This document shows, piece after piece, positions 21,233 through 32,889 of a DNA stretch of 64,000 bases. The stretch comes from Alopecurus myosuroides. Its lineage: Eukaryota; Streptophyta; Magnoliopsida; Poales; Poaceae. A program made the translations under genes and the position numbers. The notes under the pieces were generated by a model that was not told the DNA's origin, ran no database searches, and worked only from the letters and a program-made list of their open reading frames with translations. Numbering within the stretch: the first letter of the stretch is position 1; each line of letters starts with the position of its first letter. The DNA lies in assembly GCA_028641055.1 (NCBI GenBank), contig CM054060.1, positions 165,072,416 to 165,136,415 of the forward strand. Direction: 5' to 3'.

Positions 21233-24200
21233 CCCCCCCCCCCCCGATGCATAAACCCTAAAATATCAAACTTGCATCCACAAAAAGTACCGTAGCTTCG
21301 TCGCCACCGCCGAAAAGTTTTGGGGGACAGAAATCTCTTTTCCGGCACCCTGCCGGCACAGGGAAGTGCCTCCGGAGCCATCTCCATCAACTCCACCACA
21401 ATTTTCATCGCCGTTGCTGACTCCCATGATGAGCCCTGAGGGCTTTACCGGTAGCTATGTGTTTCATCTCTCCCTCCCATGGTGTGATCTTTATGTGATC
21501 ATAAGCTTTGTAATCTAGTTGAATAAGTAGATGTTACTCTTCATCTATTATGCTACTCAAGTGGTTTTGTTATGAGATCTCCGTAGACACTTTTGTCGCA
21601 CCCGGACTTCTAGGGGATACTCATAGTCCGTTAAACAGTAGATAAATGGCTTACGGGGCATACCGGCACCCGCATCTCAATATGAGCAGGCCAACACGTA
21701 AACGTGTGACAACCATTCTCTTACTATTCATCGTCTGCGCAAACCATCCCATAGAAATCCAGATACTTCCATTGACGTACTTCAAAACATACACACATGG
21801 TACGTCAACGGCATTGGAACAAGTGATATCACAACAGATCTCTACGACACAAAAGATTGAAATAAGTTGCAAATAGCTCTCACTAGAGCAGAGATAGCAA
21901 ATACAATCATCCAGAGGACACATGTCCCAACATATCATCATTACATCACAGCGAAGCATTCAACATGTCTGAGTACAGACAAGATCCAAACAGGCCTAAG
22001 AGGCCGGAAACGAAAAGACGGAGCCCATCCACGAAGTCTCGGATCCTGCCCGGGTCCGCTATCTACTCGTCAGCAGTCTCGTCATACTCCACGTAGTAGC
22101 CACCATGAGGATCCTCGGAAACGTAGTTTGCGGAAACCACAGCCCCAAAGGGGTCAGTACATAAACGTACTGGCAAGCAAGACTCACAATTCACCAAAGT
22201 GTAACCCGTCAGCACCAAGCACAGATGCTTTGGGTTCAACGGAAGGAAGGGGATATAAAAGATGCTGCAACTGGCTGCTCTAACCAACTACAGAACATGC
22301 TACAACTTCCGGCTATCAGAAAAGGGATAAGGTAGCGTATCGTAACCAATTAACAACTAACTCCAAACAAACCCATCCTGGATCTCGCCCCTTATCCAAA
22401 GAAGCCATCCGAGGATAACTCACACAGTTGGATTAATGATGGATCAAGTTATTGTGTCGATAATCCTATTACTATTCAAGTTATCATTAGTTAGGTGTAA
22501 GTTGTTCTGAGTACTTGTTAGCCAGTACCTTCACCAAGTAATCCATAACCGCGGAAAACACGGCTTCTCGAGAAGATTTAACCCTGCAGGGATGCACCAA
22601 TTTGGCCGTACACGTAAGAATGACCCGCCAGGCGGGGAGCTAACCCACCAAGCGAGGCACTCAACACAACTCAACTCTTCTTCGCATCAAGCCCAAAGAA
22701 CCACATGCTGTGCGTGCGCGGCTAATCGAGCCCCACGAAGAAAAAGGGACCCTCGTAGCACTCTAAGACCACGCCGCCCTAAATGCCGACTACAAAAGTT
22801 CCACCCTGGCGCCAAGGGTTCGCACCTGCACATGCAGGCATCAAATGGAAAGCCCGAACTAAGTGTGGCGATTTGGACGAGATGCGAATCGAATCAAATT
22901 GAGGGGGGCGCCCATACTCGCTTCCCACATGCGGTTAGTGCGCTCATCATGGATCAGTAGACAAGACCCTTTTCCTAATTAGGGTCGACACTAGCAGGCC
23001 TCAAAACCACGCCGGGCCTCCTGCCGGTGCCTTATCAGCAAATTATTATTACCTCAAAATTAACAGGTTGTTGTTTTACATCGAGCCCCAGAACATGATA
23101 GAATATAGTAACCGAAAGTAACGGGTAACAGACTCGAGCAAAAACAACCCTAAGCATGCTAGTAAGACACGGGCTCAAACAACGGGGTTATAGGAGTGGA
23201 GGTGAGGCAATATCAGGGTTGAAGGATACATGTGATAGGTTCGAAACAGAACCAACGATATATATGGCTAGCAGAAATAGACAACGGAAAGTATCGGTAA
23301 CCAATGTTGAAAGGAACATAGTGGTTCATGTGAGTGATAACTTGCCTCCAAACCCAGTAGCCTGGTACTGAGCTAAGTCCTTAGAAGGGGTGTCGTAAGT
23401 ATCGTCGGTCTCAACGTCGTCGTGTATCCGAGAAGAAGCAAACAAACAACGCAGAGAACAAACAATCAATATCATGGCATAGTGCACAAACATGGGATGA
23501 TGCATGACCATTTAATTGATGCAACAAGATAAACTAGTTGACAAGATAACATGTTTAAATGGACCCATATGCAATTGGATTGCATATGGAAAGCCCATGA
23601 ATTATGGTTGAAATAATTGTTTTACAACTAACCAATAGGTGAAAGTGGATTAGCATGAAGCATGGATGAGGAAAACAGCAAAATAACAACAATAGAATCA
23701 ATTGGGAATAAGGTTTACCAAGTTTGGAATTTGTTTATTAAGTTAAGAAATTTTGGTTACTTAAAGGTGTCACACAAGCATTTGTTGTTTTCACCAATTT
23801 TAATTGATCAAAATAGATAACAAAGTTCATATTTGAAAAGAACACAAGATTTTAGTTGGAATACATGTTTCACTTGTTGAAAAAGGATTTAGGATGAATT
23901 ACTTATGAATTAAACAAGTTTAAGCAAGAATTAAATGAATTTAATTCAAACCTGAACTTATTTGAATTTTTATTTGTGCAAAGCATTAAGTGAGATTCAT
24001 AATTGAAAAGCTTATACTTTTAGGGTTGGAAAACATATTTTATAAGTTCAAAATGATTTAATTTGACCAAGTTATGAATTTAACAATATTGAATGATTTA
24101 AACAAGGTTTTAATCATTTAACCAATTTTAATTATTCAAAACATGAAAAAAAATTTATATTTGGAAAGGTGGTTTAATTTGGCATGGAAAACATATTTCA

Positions 24201-24974
24201 TTTGTTGAAATTGGATTTAAAATGAGCAAGTTATTATTTTGGCAATTTTAAATGCATTAATTAGGAAACAGTTGTTTTCAGCAATTTAAATTATTCAAAA
24301 CAGCAAACAAAATTTATATTTGGAAAGTACATGAAAAATGGGATGGAAAACATATTTAGTTTGTTGAATTTGGAATTTTTATGCCCAAGTTATGAATTTT
24401 GCAAAATTAAGCGAATTAGACAAGTTTTCAAATATTGCACCAATTTAAAATATTCAAAACAGTAAACAAATTTTATTGAAAAGTTTGAAAACATGTAGCA
24501 AATGTTTCACTGAACATTTTGAGCTATTAAACATAATTTTTGGGTTATTATTGGATTTATTATGCAATATTCCATAATCATTCTTATTCTGCTCTTTTTA
24601 GTAAACATAGGGAAACATGCTCAAAATTAATTCAATTGTGACCAAATAAAATACCAATGTGTAGAGTTTGTTAAGACAAATTTTTAGAGCCCAAGTTTGA
24701 TTAAATTGGATGAGCAGAACTAAAGTTATGAAATTCCAAAGTTTCCAAATTTTATTGCATTTTCAGTAATTAATTATTTAGTGCAAAAATTGTTACAGAA
24801 ACATGTTGCAAACTTGACATTAATAGAAGGAGCACACAATTATGAATCCACAGGATTTTGAATCATCCAATTTGGAGCAAAAATGGATTTGTTATGGATT
24901 TTAGAGTTAATGGGTTAGATCTCTGTTTCTGAATTTCGGGCAGAAAAAGAAAAACAGAAATAAAAAGGTGGGGG

Positions 24975-25040
24975 TTAGGGGGATCGAACCCAGCACCTCC
25001 CGCTGCGCGCACAGGTTCAGTTACCACTGCGGTGAGCTGA
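24975..25040 (-). other. tRNA-like A/B-box remnant
   Basis: On the minus strand, TCACCGCAGTGGTA (A box, from 25022-25035) is followed about 30 bp later by GGTTCGATCCC (B box, near 24980-24990). This is the internal RNA polymerase III promoter pattern. No full cloverleaf was found, so a functional tRNA gene is not claimed. Confidence 0.45.
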
Positions 25041-25099
25041 AAGTTGTGACAGAGAAGGGGGACTCGGGGGTATGAGGTGTGGTTCTCGCGGAATTTTTA

Positions 25100-25640
25100 A
25101 CTGAACGTTAAGGTTCAGATCGCTGTATCTCGACGGAGGAAAAAGAAACACGACCGCCGGCAGCTGCTGCGCTCGCGGTGGCGCTGGGGTGGCCGTGGGT
25201 GCTGCGAAGGGAAGGGAGGTGAGGAAGGAGAGTCGAGGGCGAGGGGGAGGTGAGGCTCACCTCGAGCGGATCGGACGGGAGGAGGCGGTGCAGGCTCGGG
25301 GCAGGGAGCAGCTGCAGGTGGCCGGAGGCGATGGACATGGACGGCGGCGGAGCTCCGGGGCGTCCCCGCCCGTGCCGTGGTGACGAGGAGGAAGAGGGCC
25401 GAGGGGGGATTCCATTCCCGCCCTCTCCCTGGCCGGAGGAGGGCTAGATAGCCGGCGATCGCCGGAGCAAAGGGAGTTTCGGTGAGGTGTTCAGTTACAG
25501 AGAAAAGATAGTAGAGAGAAGAGAGAGCAGAGGGAGGAGGGAGAGATTGGAGGCGGGGGGAGAGAGAAGGAGGGAGAAGGAGAGATAGAGGGGAACCCTA
25601 GGGTTTGGGGTCGCTATAAGGGGGGAGGGGATGGTGCTGC
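25100..25640 (-). promoter_or_regulatory. Promoter and leader-like block inside the 5-kb LTR, minus strand
   Basis: On the minus strand: TTATAGC near 25611-25617 as possible TATA element, AACCCTAGGG just downstream, a CT-rich leader (25470-25600), then an ATG at 25338 opening a 76-codon frame to 25108 (MSIASGHLQLL). The layout is like a plant Pol II transcription start. Whether it drives the LTR or a captured gene start is unclear. Confidence 0.4.
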
Positions 25641-27265
25641 AGCCGTTCGTGCTCCTCTCTGAATACGTGGACATGACCGATGGAGACCGTACAGAGGTAG
25701 GAGAAGACCTGAAGGGGTATTGGGCCCTGAGGGAAAAATAGGTGGGCTGGGCTTCTCTCTCTCCCTGTGTGCTGTTTGTTTTAATTAATTTTTGTTCTGT
25801 TTTATTTTATTTTTTTGCAGAAAATGAAAAGGAAGAAAAGGGTGAGTTTTGGGGTTAGTAAAAATTTAGGAAAAATTGGTGTGAGCTAGTAATTACCATA
25901 GCAACAAAAGCCCACTTTGGTTTTCCAAAAAGATCAATTTATTTTGTTGTTTGTATTTGAGTGAAATTGTATGAATTTTGAATATTGGGTGATTTATTTA
26001 AAAGGAACATTTTCCAAGGGTTTGAACCCTCAAATTATTTGAAACAAATTGCTTAACTTTGTTTTGGTAAATTGCAATAATTCCAAAGGGTTGCTGTTTG
26101 GAATTTTGTAATTGTATTTGAAAGGCATTTGAATTAAGTTTGGATTAAGTGAATTATTAAAAGCCATCATTTTAATTAGTTTTGAACCTTATGGTTTGAT
26201 GGAAACAATGATGGAAGGGTTTTGTCAAAAGGGGTTGCTGTTTTGGAAATTAATTGAATTTGAAAAGGGTTTGGTATTAAATGAATTTTTGATAGAAACA
26301 AAACAACAGTTTTGGAATCACAACTTTTATGGAAACAAATGATTGTTTTGATTTGAAATATCTTTTTGGAAATTGTAACATCACAAGTATGAAACAAAGG
26401 TTTGAAATTTGAGTTGAAATTCAAATAGAAAACAAAGGAAAACAAAGGAAAACAGTTGGAAAACAGATGAAAACAGAGGAAAACAAATGGAAAACAAGCA
26501 AAACAAATGCAATGAACATGATGCCATGATGCAAAACATAAAATAACAGAGAGCAAAACATTCTAATGGCTATTTTTCATACTTGGGATGTTACAACTTT
26601 GATCATGGTGTAAAGGTGACACTGTGTGCACCGTGTGTATGATTTATATATTTTGTGTTGGATGACCCTATGAAATTGTGGTGTTTGTCTAGAACCATCT
26701 AGGGCTCATAATGACAGTGTGAGGTTACCTGGATGGGGAAATGCAAACTCTAAGGAGTACTTTTATAGCCCTATGCAATGATTGATGTTTGTTTCCTACC
26801 GGAGAGTGGTTCCGAGTAGCATAGTGAAGAGACGATGTCTATGCATTCAATTATGTTATTATTGTTGAGAGTGTCCACTAGTGAAAGTATGGTCCCTAGG
26901 CCTTGTTTCTAAGTATTAAAATACCGTTTGCAATCAGTTCTGCTACATGTTTGCTTGCTGACATTTTTATTTCAGATTGCTATTATCAGTTATAATCATT
27001 CATATCACTTGTATTTCACTCTCTCTTCGCCGAACTAGTGCACCTATATAACTGACAATTGTATTAGGTGTGTTGGGGACACAAGAGACTTCTTGTATGG
27101 TAATTGCAGGGTTGCTTGAGAAGGATATCTTTGACCTCTTCCTCCCTGAGTTCGATAAACCTTGGGTGATCCACTTAAGAGAAACTTGTTGTTGTTCTAT
27201 AAACCTCTGCACTTGGAGGTCCAACACTGTCTACAAGAATAGAAGCGTGCGTAGACATCACTATG

Positions 27266-27560
27266 TCACCTTATTTTTTTTATCTTGCATCTTGTTGAAT
27301 CTTCTACCAAGCAAGCTATTGGTAGACTTGATGATGTTATGATAGAATTTTATATGACTTATGTTCATGTTGATTTCATTATGATGGACATAGATTGTTT
27401 CCCTTCTTGTCCTATTATTTTGGGAAGGTCGTTTTTTTAGAAATGTAGGTGCAATGGTGGATATGAAAGAAGAGAATATAAAATTTCAATTTTCCTCATA
27501 AGAAGGCCATGAAGCACTTTACAAGGAAGAAGATAAAAGTCTCCCATGCTATGTCCATTC
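27266..27560 (+). pseudogene. Gypsy (Athila-like) protease-region remnant
   Basis: The frame near 27360-27440 reads DFIMMDIDCFPSCPIILGR, and a shifted frame continues VGAMVDMKEENIKF. This matches the region around the conserved PLILGRPFLATA-type block of Athila-like Gypsy proteases. It has at least one frameshift and a stop. It lies immediately beside the outer solo LTR and is presumably the element into which that LTR inserted. Confidence 0.55.
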
Positions 27561-28790
27561 GGCCAAGGTATGGTACCCACGGAGATCAGTACAACAACAC
27601 ATAAATATGTACGGAAAAAAAAACAAGAATTATGGTTATAAAGAAAGTGCTTTAGAGAGGCAACATGCTTGTATCTTTGTTTGGTTTTTCTTTGTGTCAG
27701 CTTAAAATTTTTGGTTTCGATTTTTCTTTGGGTTTCCAAATTAAGTGAAAAGTTTTTGTCTTGTGATTCTCTTGATGCTCGTTACTTTTGTTTTTGTTGT
27801 TTCCTATGTGCTTGTTGTTCACTCTTAAATTTTTAGCCACCTGGAGGGAGCCCGTTAAATCTTCAATATTTTATAGAATAATCTTGCAGTCCTCTAACAA
27901 CCCTATTTTTTAGAAATCCTAAATTGGCCAAAAAGATCCATGTTTGAGTTGTTCTTTTATAAAACATATTATGCCACTTGCTGCAACAGGGTTTTTCAGT
28001 CTTCAATTTGATTATTTTAGATCTTGAACCAATTTTGAATGTTACCTTGCGCAATACTTCTGGATTTCAAATCAAGAATTGTATTGATAATTTATGAAGT
28101 AGGATAAGAATTGTTATACGGTGCACTAAGGTAGAAATAAGATGTGAACGTACCTCAATGAGAAAGTTCATTAACCTTTATCTTTGCACAAAAAAGATTA
28201 TGGAATGCATCCATTACTCCAAACTGGATTTTTTAAAAAATGCACCTAACTCACTGTATCTTAAAGATGGTCTCTCCAAGATAATAAAACTAAAAACTAA
28301 AAGATGCTCCAAGCTTAGTGAAAGAAATCACGGTGATCGAAAAAAAGGAGACAAGAGGATTCTCAAACCGTCAATTTATGAGGACGGGTACTTATAGGGC
28401 ACCCTTAGCGGGAGGCTCCGCTGCCGTTGCTCCTCGGGCATCCTCTCTACGACGCTCGGCGATGGAGTAGGATGAGACGCGTGGATGCGCGAGAGGATGG
28501 GCATAGGTGGCATCAGAGGAGAGTTCTCATTTGCGGCGGCGACGTGGGATGGAAGAATTGATAGGGTTTTGGCTGGTGGCAATGTGGAAGACGAGGGAAA
28601 AAATTGGCGGCCAACATTGTATCTCGCTGGCAAGTCACTGGCATGTGGTGCCCACATGTTGAAGTCCTAGGTGGCGGACGTGCCCGGATTTGTCCGGCAC
28701 CCGGGCTGACCCCGAAAGTTGGGGACGATCAAGGGTACTCGGACAGGTTTTCAGGGCGTCCGAACGATGGGTGAAGATTTTGGTGTCCGA
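27561..28790. other. Unassigned spacer
   Basis: AT-rich to about 28370, then GC-richer. Short frames on both strands (28158-28397 plus, 28376-28657 minus) have no recognised similarity. The GC-richer part may belong to the upstream region of the gene at 29422. Confidence 0.35.
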
Positions 28791-29093
28791 ATCCCATTGA
28801 ACTATTGGGAGGCTTATAAGGGGGTCATCCCAATAATGCATACGCAGAACAGAACAGAGCAGAGCATTAGTTTGGCATGTAAAGGTTCACGTCTCCGGGG
28901 CGGCCCGTCACATTCACACACGTACGGTGAAAGAAACAAGCACCAGAGAGCAGACCCGGGACGCACAGCGTGCCCGCGGAATCTCCCCCACTAGTACGTG
29001 CTTCCAGCTTTAGTTATCAGCTAAGATCGATGGAGTGCTCCCCTCTCCCCACCACCATCTTCTTCCTCCTGTCTCCTCTTCCTCCTCCCTCCA

Positions 29094-29099
29094 TATATA
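29094..29099 (+). promoter_or_regulatory. Candidate TATA box for the 29.4-kb gene
   Basis: TATATA in CTCCATATATACCACC, after a pyrimidine-rich stretch. A start site about 30 bp downstream would give a leader of roughly 190-300 nt, depending on splicing. Confidence 0.5.
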
Positions 29100-29196
29100 C
29101 CACCGCGATCCTGCAACCTTCCACCTCCAAGCCTTCTACTTTCCTCGGAGCAGCATAATATACCTGCGATCGACCCCAAGTTCGCAACAGATCGAG

Positions 29197-29271
29197 ATGT
29201 TGTGTGTGTGGATGGTGCAGCTGGTTGCGCGAAGCATGGCATGTTCCGTTACCGTGGCGCGAGCCGTGTGA
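29197..29271 (+). promoter_or_regulatory. Upstream ORF in the leader of the 29.4-kb gene
   Basis: ATG at 29197 opens a 24-codon frame (MLCVWMVQLVARSMACSVTV...) closed by TGA at 29269-29271, upstream of the main ATG at 29422. If transcribed as inferred, it could damp translation. No conserved peptide was recognised. Confidence 0.35.
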
Positions 29272-29421
29272 GCGAAAGCGTGCGTGCACGTAAGGATGTG
29301 CCTTGGCTGCCGTGCCACCGCCGAGCTCTCGTCGTGAGGGTATATCCACAAGGGTGGGTACGTGATCGATCGACCGGTGCTGTCTCCCGCAGTACCTGTG
29401 GTAACTGTGGCGGTCGGCGAC

Positions 29422-29751
29422 ATGTGGGGCGACGTGGTGTCGCTGGTCCGGCAGGGCCTGCGCTGGCGGCGGCGGAGGGGGAGAAGGTCCACGGCGCGGG
29501 TGGTCGACGAGAGCGCGCTCGACTTGGCCGTCCCTGCGGCGGAGGACGGCGGTGCCCCGCGCGCCACGGCGGCCCCGAGCGTGGCAGGCGCGCTGGCAAG
29601 GGCGCTGCTGGCGCTGGCGTGCGCCGTCCGCTTCGACGGCGACGGCATGTCCACGGAGGAGGCCTGGGCGGCCAGCGCGTGGCGGCCGCGCGCCGACGAG
29701 GTCAGCCACCTCATGGTGCGCGAGAGCATGCGCTACGCCATCTACGCGTAG
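29422..29751 (+). CDS. Small plant protein of unknown function, 109 aa
   Basis: ATG at 29422 to TAG at 29749-29751. Codons are strongly GC-rich in third position, as in many grass genes, and the frame lies behind a TATA box and leader. The protein starts MWGDVVSLVRQGL, has an Arg-rich patch (residues 14-23), an Ala-rich middle, and a C-terminus DEVSHLMVRESMRYAIYA that looks conserved-motif-like. No signal peptide or membrane segment is evident. A candidate intron (29290-29392, GTAAGG...CCCGCAG) would join an upstream in-frame ATG at 29241 and give a longer N-terminus; both starts are possible. I do not recognise the family. The long minus-strand frames opposite (29017-29709) are shadows of the GC-rich coding strand. 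Confidence 0.58.
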   Translation: MWGDVVSLVRQGLRWRRRRGRRSTARVVDESALDLAVPAAEDGGAPRATAAPSVAGALARALLALACAVRFDGDGMSTEEAWAASAWRPRADEVSHLMVRESMRYAIYA

Positions 29752-30424
29752 CCAGAGTAGGACTGTACGCGTATACGTGTGGATGTATGGATGGTGTATG
29801 TGCGTAGGTTTATAAACGATGCTGAATACGTGCTAGTAGATTAATGTATAGAGTATTGTATCTTTGATATACTTCTTCTGTTTCGACTACAAAAGAAATA
29901 CTGCAGCTACAAGTGTGTGTCCTGTTAAGTGGGTTGGCGTACTTATGTATACTAGTGGTACAATTCTTGGTTAATCTAATAGATGATCACAAAAATTCAA
30001 TGCCAATTGTCATGCTAAGGTCATTCTCTTATGTTCTCCAATCTTTTCCCGGCCCTTTTGATTTAGTTTTCCTTGTATTTTGTTCATGTTGTTCTCTGTT
30101 TGTATCTGAATTGAGGACTGAAAGTTTATACTCATGCCACTTTTTCCAAAACATGCAACTACACATTACTGCAGTGAAGCTACAAAATCATATATCTTAG
30201 TTCTGACTTCTGAGCCTGGCTAGACTTAGTTCACTTGAATTCATGTTTCCGAGCCACACATAGCTTGCTAAATGTCTGATAAAAATTAACGAGATTACCC
30301 ATGTATCTTCTTGATGAACGTTGTGTAGTGACTGAAACTTTTGGTTCACCGATGCACAGGGCGAGGGGTAGTAGTACCACCTCCATATTTCTACAAGAAT
30401 AACTCAGATCTCTTCTGCTGCCGG
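29752..30424. other. 3' flank and spacer
   Basis: 3'-UTR-like sequence directly after 29751, then AT-rich sequence without recognisable gene. The frame at 29913-30200 has no known similarity. Confidence 0.4.
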
Positions 30425-30520
30425 CTACAGATTTCAGCGAGATTTTTTTTTTGATAAAGGGCTTTTATTACTTAAATAGTATAAGCATTACGCCCGGCCT
30501 CTGCATCATATGATAATGAA
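30425..30520 (-). mobile_element. LINE/SINE 3'-end fragment
   Basis: On the minus strand: GAGGCCGGGCGTAATG, then AATAAAAGCCCTTTATC and a run of A. This is the recurring grass retroposon tail. Confidence 0.5.
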
Positions 30521-30611
30521 GACGTTGGCAGCTCACTTCTATCTGGCAGAATTAGCAAGGATTTCAGGACAACGGGAAGCTACAGCTATCTATCCGGATG
30601 TGCTGTGATGT

Positions 30612-30700
30612 GCTTTTTTTCGATAAAGGGCGCTTTATTAAACTCAAAATTCGCATCAAGGCGATATAATTAGGAAGCTCACACCCGGCCTCTACACAAC
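30612..30700 (-). mobile_element. Second LINE/SINE 3'-end fragment
   Basis: Same tail as 30425-30520 (minus strand GAGGCCGGGTGTGAGC, then TAATAAAGCGCCCTTTATCG and A-run), about 180 bp away, same orientation, diverged interior. Two separate 5'-truncated insertions are likely. Confidence 0.5.
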
Positions 30701-31345
30701 ATGGTGCTGTGCTGAGCTGTCCGTACATCTACAACGCCATGGTGACATCACAGTTACGGTACATAGAGAGCGCTGACTTGGAGAGGAATAACTGTGAATA
30801 GATGTTCCAAAACTGAATCCCCCTCACATGAGGTCAGTTCAGGCCTGCAGGTTTGATACTTGAGAAGTTGAGTCCCAATCTGAATACGCTGACCACGATG
30901 GCCGATGAGGATCATACATAGTGCAATTGAGGGCCCCTCCAGATATCCGAATATTGCCCCCCACTCCCACAGGGATCCCCTGTCTCATACATAAGACGCC
31001 AAGATAGCACCATGGTGCAAGCACCGTGATGATTACTGTGTTTCAAATCCGTTCCCACCTATGTCGACACTTGAACGAGCGTGTCTGAATCTCCAATGTT
31101 AGTGGTGGTATATTTTGCAAGTGGGTAACCTAGTCTTGAGTAGTTTCTAGAGGCATTGATGGTGAGAATGTTCTGGATATATAAAAGTAGAAATGTGGCG
31201 ATCGTTATCAGCCACAAATATATACTCGTACATATATACCCATGGTTATCTCACCCATTTTAACCCCAAAATTTTGGTCATCTCCCAATTAAGTTTGCTT
31301 TATTTCTTGTATATCTAGTGCACACCACCACGATCAATACTGCAC
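30701..31345. other. Spacer without recognisable gene
   Basis: Only a 61-codon minus frame (30839-31024). No repeat family recognised. Confidence 0.4.
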
Positions 31346-31348
31346 TTA

Positions 31349-32379
31349 GAGCATGTCTAACAGTCCCCGTATATCGCGAGCGCCCCGTAAAATTCCGGCA
31401 GCATACGGGGTGCGGGCCAAAACGGCCTTCTAGCAGCCCCCGTATGCGGCCTGGCCCCTACGAAAATTTTACGGGGCCTGCCAAACCGCCCCCGCCGCCC
31501 CGTACTTATAGTGGGTGAGGGTTGGGGTGGGGGTCCAACCCCCCACCCGCAACCCTAGCTCCGCCGCGCGCCGCCGCAACTCCGGTGAGCGATTCCCCAC
31601 GCGCTGCCGCCCCATTCCCCATTCCAAGCGTAGCGATGAGTTCCCCAGACGGCTCCGGCTCCTCCACCGCCCGCTCCAAGCGCCGCCACGAGCCGGAGTC
31701 GCTCGAGGAGGCGTGGCGGCGCCACTGCAAACATTCCGTTGCAGGGAGCCGCCGCGCCGCCTGGAAGTACGCGGCGTGGCCGGCAAGCATGCCGGCGTCG
31801 CTGGCGGACTACGCCGAGGGCGGGAGGTACTACTCCGTCGACCCGCCGCCGCGGCGATGAGCGGCCCCCAATTCGCGAAATGGCGCGCGGATTGGGAGAT
31901 GCACCAGCAGTGCAAGCGCCGCCGCGACGGCGCGAGCGGAAGCGGAGGAGGAGGCGCGGCGACAGCGGAGGAGGAGGTTCCGGCGACAGCGGAGGAGGAG
32001 CAGGCGGCGTTCGCGGCGGCCGTCGAGCTTTCGAAGAAGGAGGCGGAGGCCGCGGCGCGGGCGGAAGCGGAGGAGGAGGCGAAGGCCGTCGCCGCCGTCG
32101 AGCAATTCAAGGCGATGGAGGCTTCCGGCCCCGTCGTCTTCCTAGACTAGACAGGTTAGGACGAGCTCGAGCTCGATTTCATGTAAGCAATGGTGATCAT
32201 CAATAAAATCGAGTTCATCTATTCTCCCGCGAAGTTTAAATTCAAACATACAGGGCGGCGATACGGGGTCTGCTAGATGAACGCGTAAATCTTAGCACAA
32301 AAAATCCTCGATTTCGTTTGCAGGGCCCTCTACACGCGATTTAGGGGGCGAAATTGTAAGGGTTCTGTTAGACATGCTC
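31349..32379 (+). mobile_element. PIF/Harbinger-like non-autonomous DNA transposon, 1031 bp
   Basis: Perfect 15-bp terminal inverted repeats GAGCATGTCTAACAG, flanked by TTA on both sides (31346-31348, 32380-32382), the target preference of PIF/Harbinger. It encodes no transposase. Instead it contains a TATA-like CTTATAG (about 31505), a GC-rich leader, a host-like ORF (31636-32150) and an AATAAA (near 32203). Confidence 0.8.
31636..32150 (+). pseudogene. Captured host-like ORF inside the Harbinger-like element
   Basis: Frame 1: ATG 31636 to TGA 31860, 74 aa (MSSPDGSGSSTARSKRRHEP...). Frame 2: ATG 31857 overlaps that stop as ATGA and runs to 32150, 97 aa (MSGPQFAKWRADWEMHQQ...), ending in an Ala/Glu/Lys helix (KKEAEAAARAEAEEEAKAV) and GPVVFLD. 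The two halves read as one charged protein of about 170 residues split by a one-base indel (inference), rather than a designed overlap. Codon use is GC-rich like host genes. Function unknown; the family may be propagated mainly by transposons. Confidence 0.6.
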
Positions 32380-32889
32380 TTAGAACACATCAATCTGGAC
32401 GTGGTCTTGATTTCAAAAAAATTATCTTTAGATCGATTGATATGTTTTGCGACCAAAAAAATCTGCAAATCATGAGTAATCTATATTTGAGAGTAAGAAA
32501 AAATAAAAATGGTTCTAGGTTGGATAGTGCAGCTGAAAGATTGTAATCTACAGAAGATACTGGGATTTTGCAGCTGGCTACAGACAGAAAGCGAAAGCAT
32601 GGTGCAGATCAGGATTTGCTATTTTAGTGGCCAGCTAAACACTGGTTCTAACCCCCACTGTTGTATGCATATCACAAATTGATTGCCTCGTTTTGAGTTG
32701 CTACCTTGTTGATAAGGGCCAGTCGTTTGAGTGTAGGTAGGGGCACCATCCATCCATCCATCATGGATGCAATGTCACTGCAGATTACCTGGTCTTTTTA
32801 GGTGATAACCTCTGATTTGACAAGATCTCGATAAAGGTCGATGGCCCTATCAGGCTTCAAAGAAAGATTTAATGGAGATAGTCAACCCC
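32380..32889. other. Spacer without recognisable gene
   Basis: AT-rich and non-coding up to the LINE fragment; contains a short CATC tandem run near 32748-32762. Confidence 0.4.

Larger units (their letters stand above)
21594..26595. mobile_element. 5.0-kb solo LTR nested in the first solo LTR
   Basis: Begins TGTCGCACCCGG and ends GATGTTACA (reverse complement start TGTAACATCCC), with the exact duplication ACTTT at 21589-21593 and 26596-26600. Its 5002-bp length is unusually long for an LTR and recalls LARD-type families such as Sukkula, whose LTRs are about 5 kb (inference from length only). Contents: GC-rich blocks (21960-22960, 25100-25720), a long AT-rich middle, a tRNA-like motif near 24981-25035 and a minus-strand promoter-like block. 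No retroelement protein was found. Confidence 0.87.
20880..27260 (+). mobile_element. Solo LTR (about 1374 bp), interrupted by a second solo LTR
   Basis: Begins TGATACGTTTC and ends GCGTAGACATCA, with the exact duplication CTATG at 20875-20879 and 27261-27265. After removal of the nested element and its TSD the LTR is 1374 bp. It has a TATA box (TATATAT, 21226-21232), GC-rich U3 and a leader, and no internal domain, so it arose by LTR-LTR recombination. The head resembles a common Triticeae LTR family starting TGATACGTCTCC; family not named. Confidence 0.92.

Noticed and set aside
24975..25040. Functional tRNA gene
   Set aside because: A and B boxes are present, but no acceptor stem, anticodon arm or full cloverleaf could be formed.
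27863..28397. Inverted repeat suggested by a shared SKIIKLKT string in opposite-strand frames
   Set aside because: Only about 20 bp of low-complexity AT-rich sequence match; no extended arms.
29017..29709. 230-codon minus-strand frame, and others of 197 and 116 codons nearby
   Set aside because: They lie opposite the GC-rich coding strand of the 109-aa gene. Their Arg/Ala/Pro-rich composition is the usual shadow of high GC at third positions.
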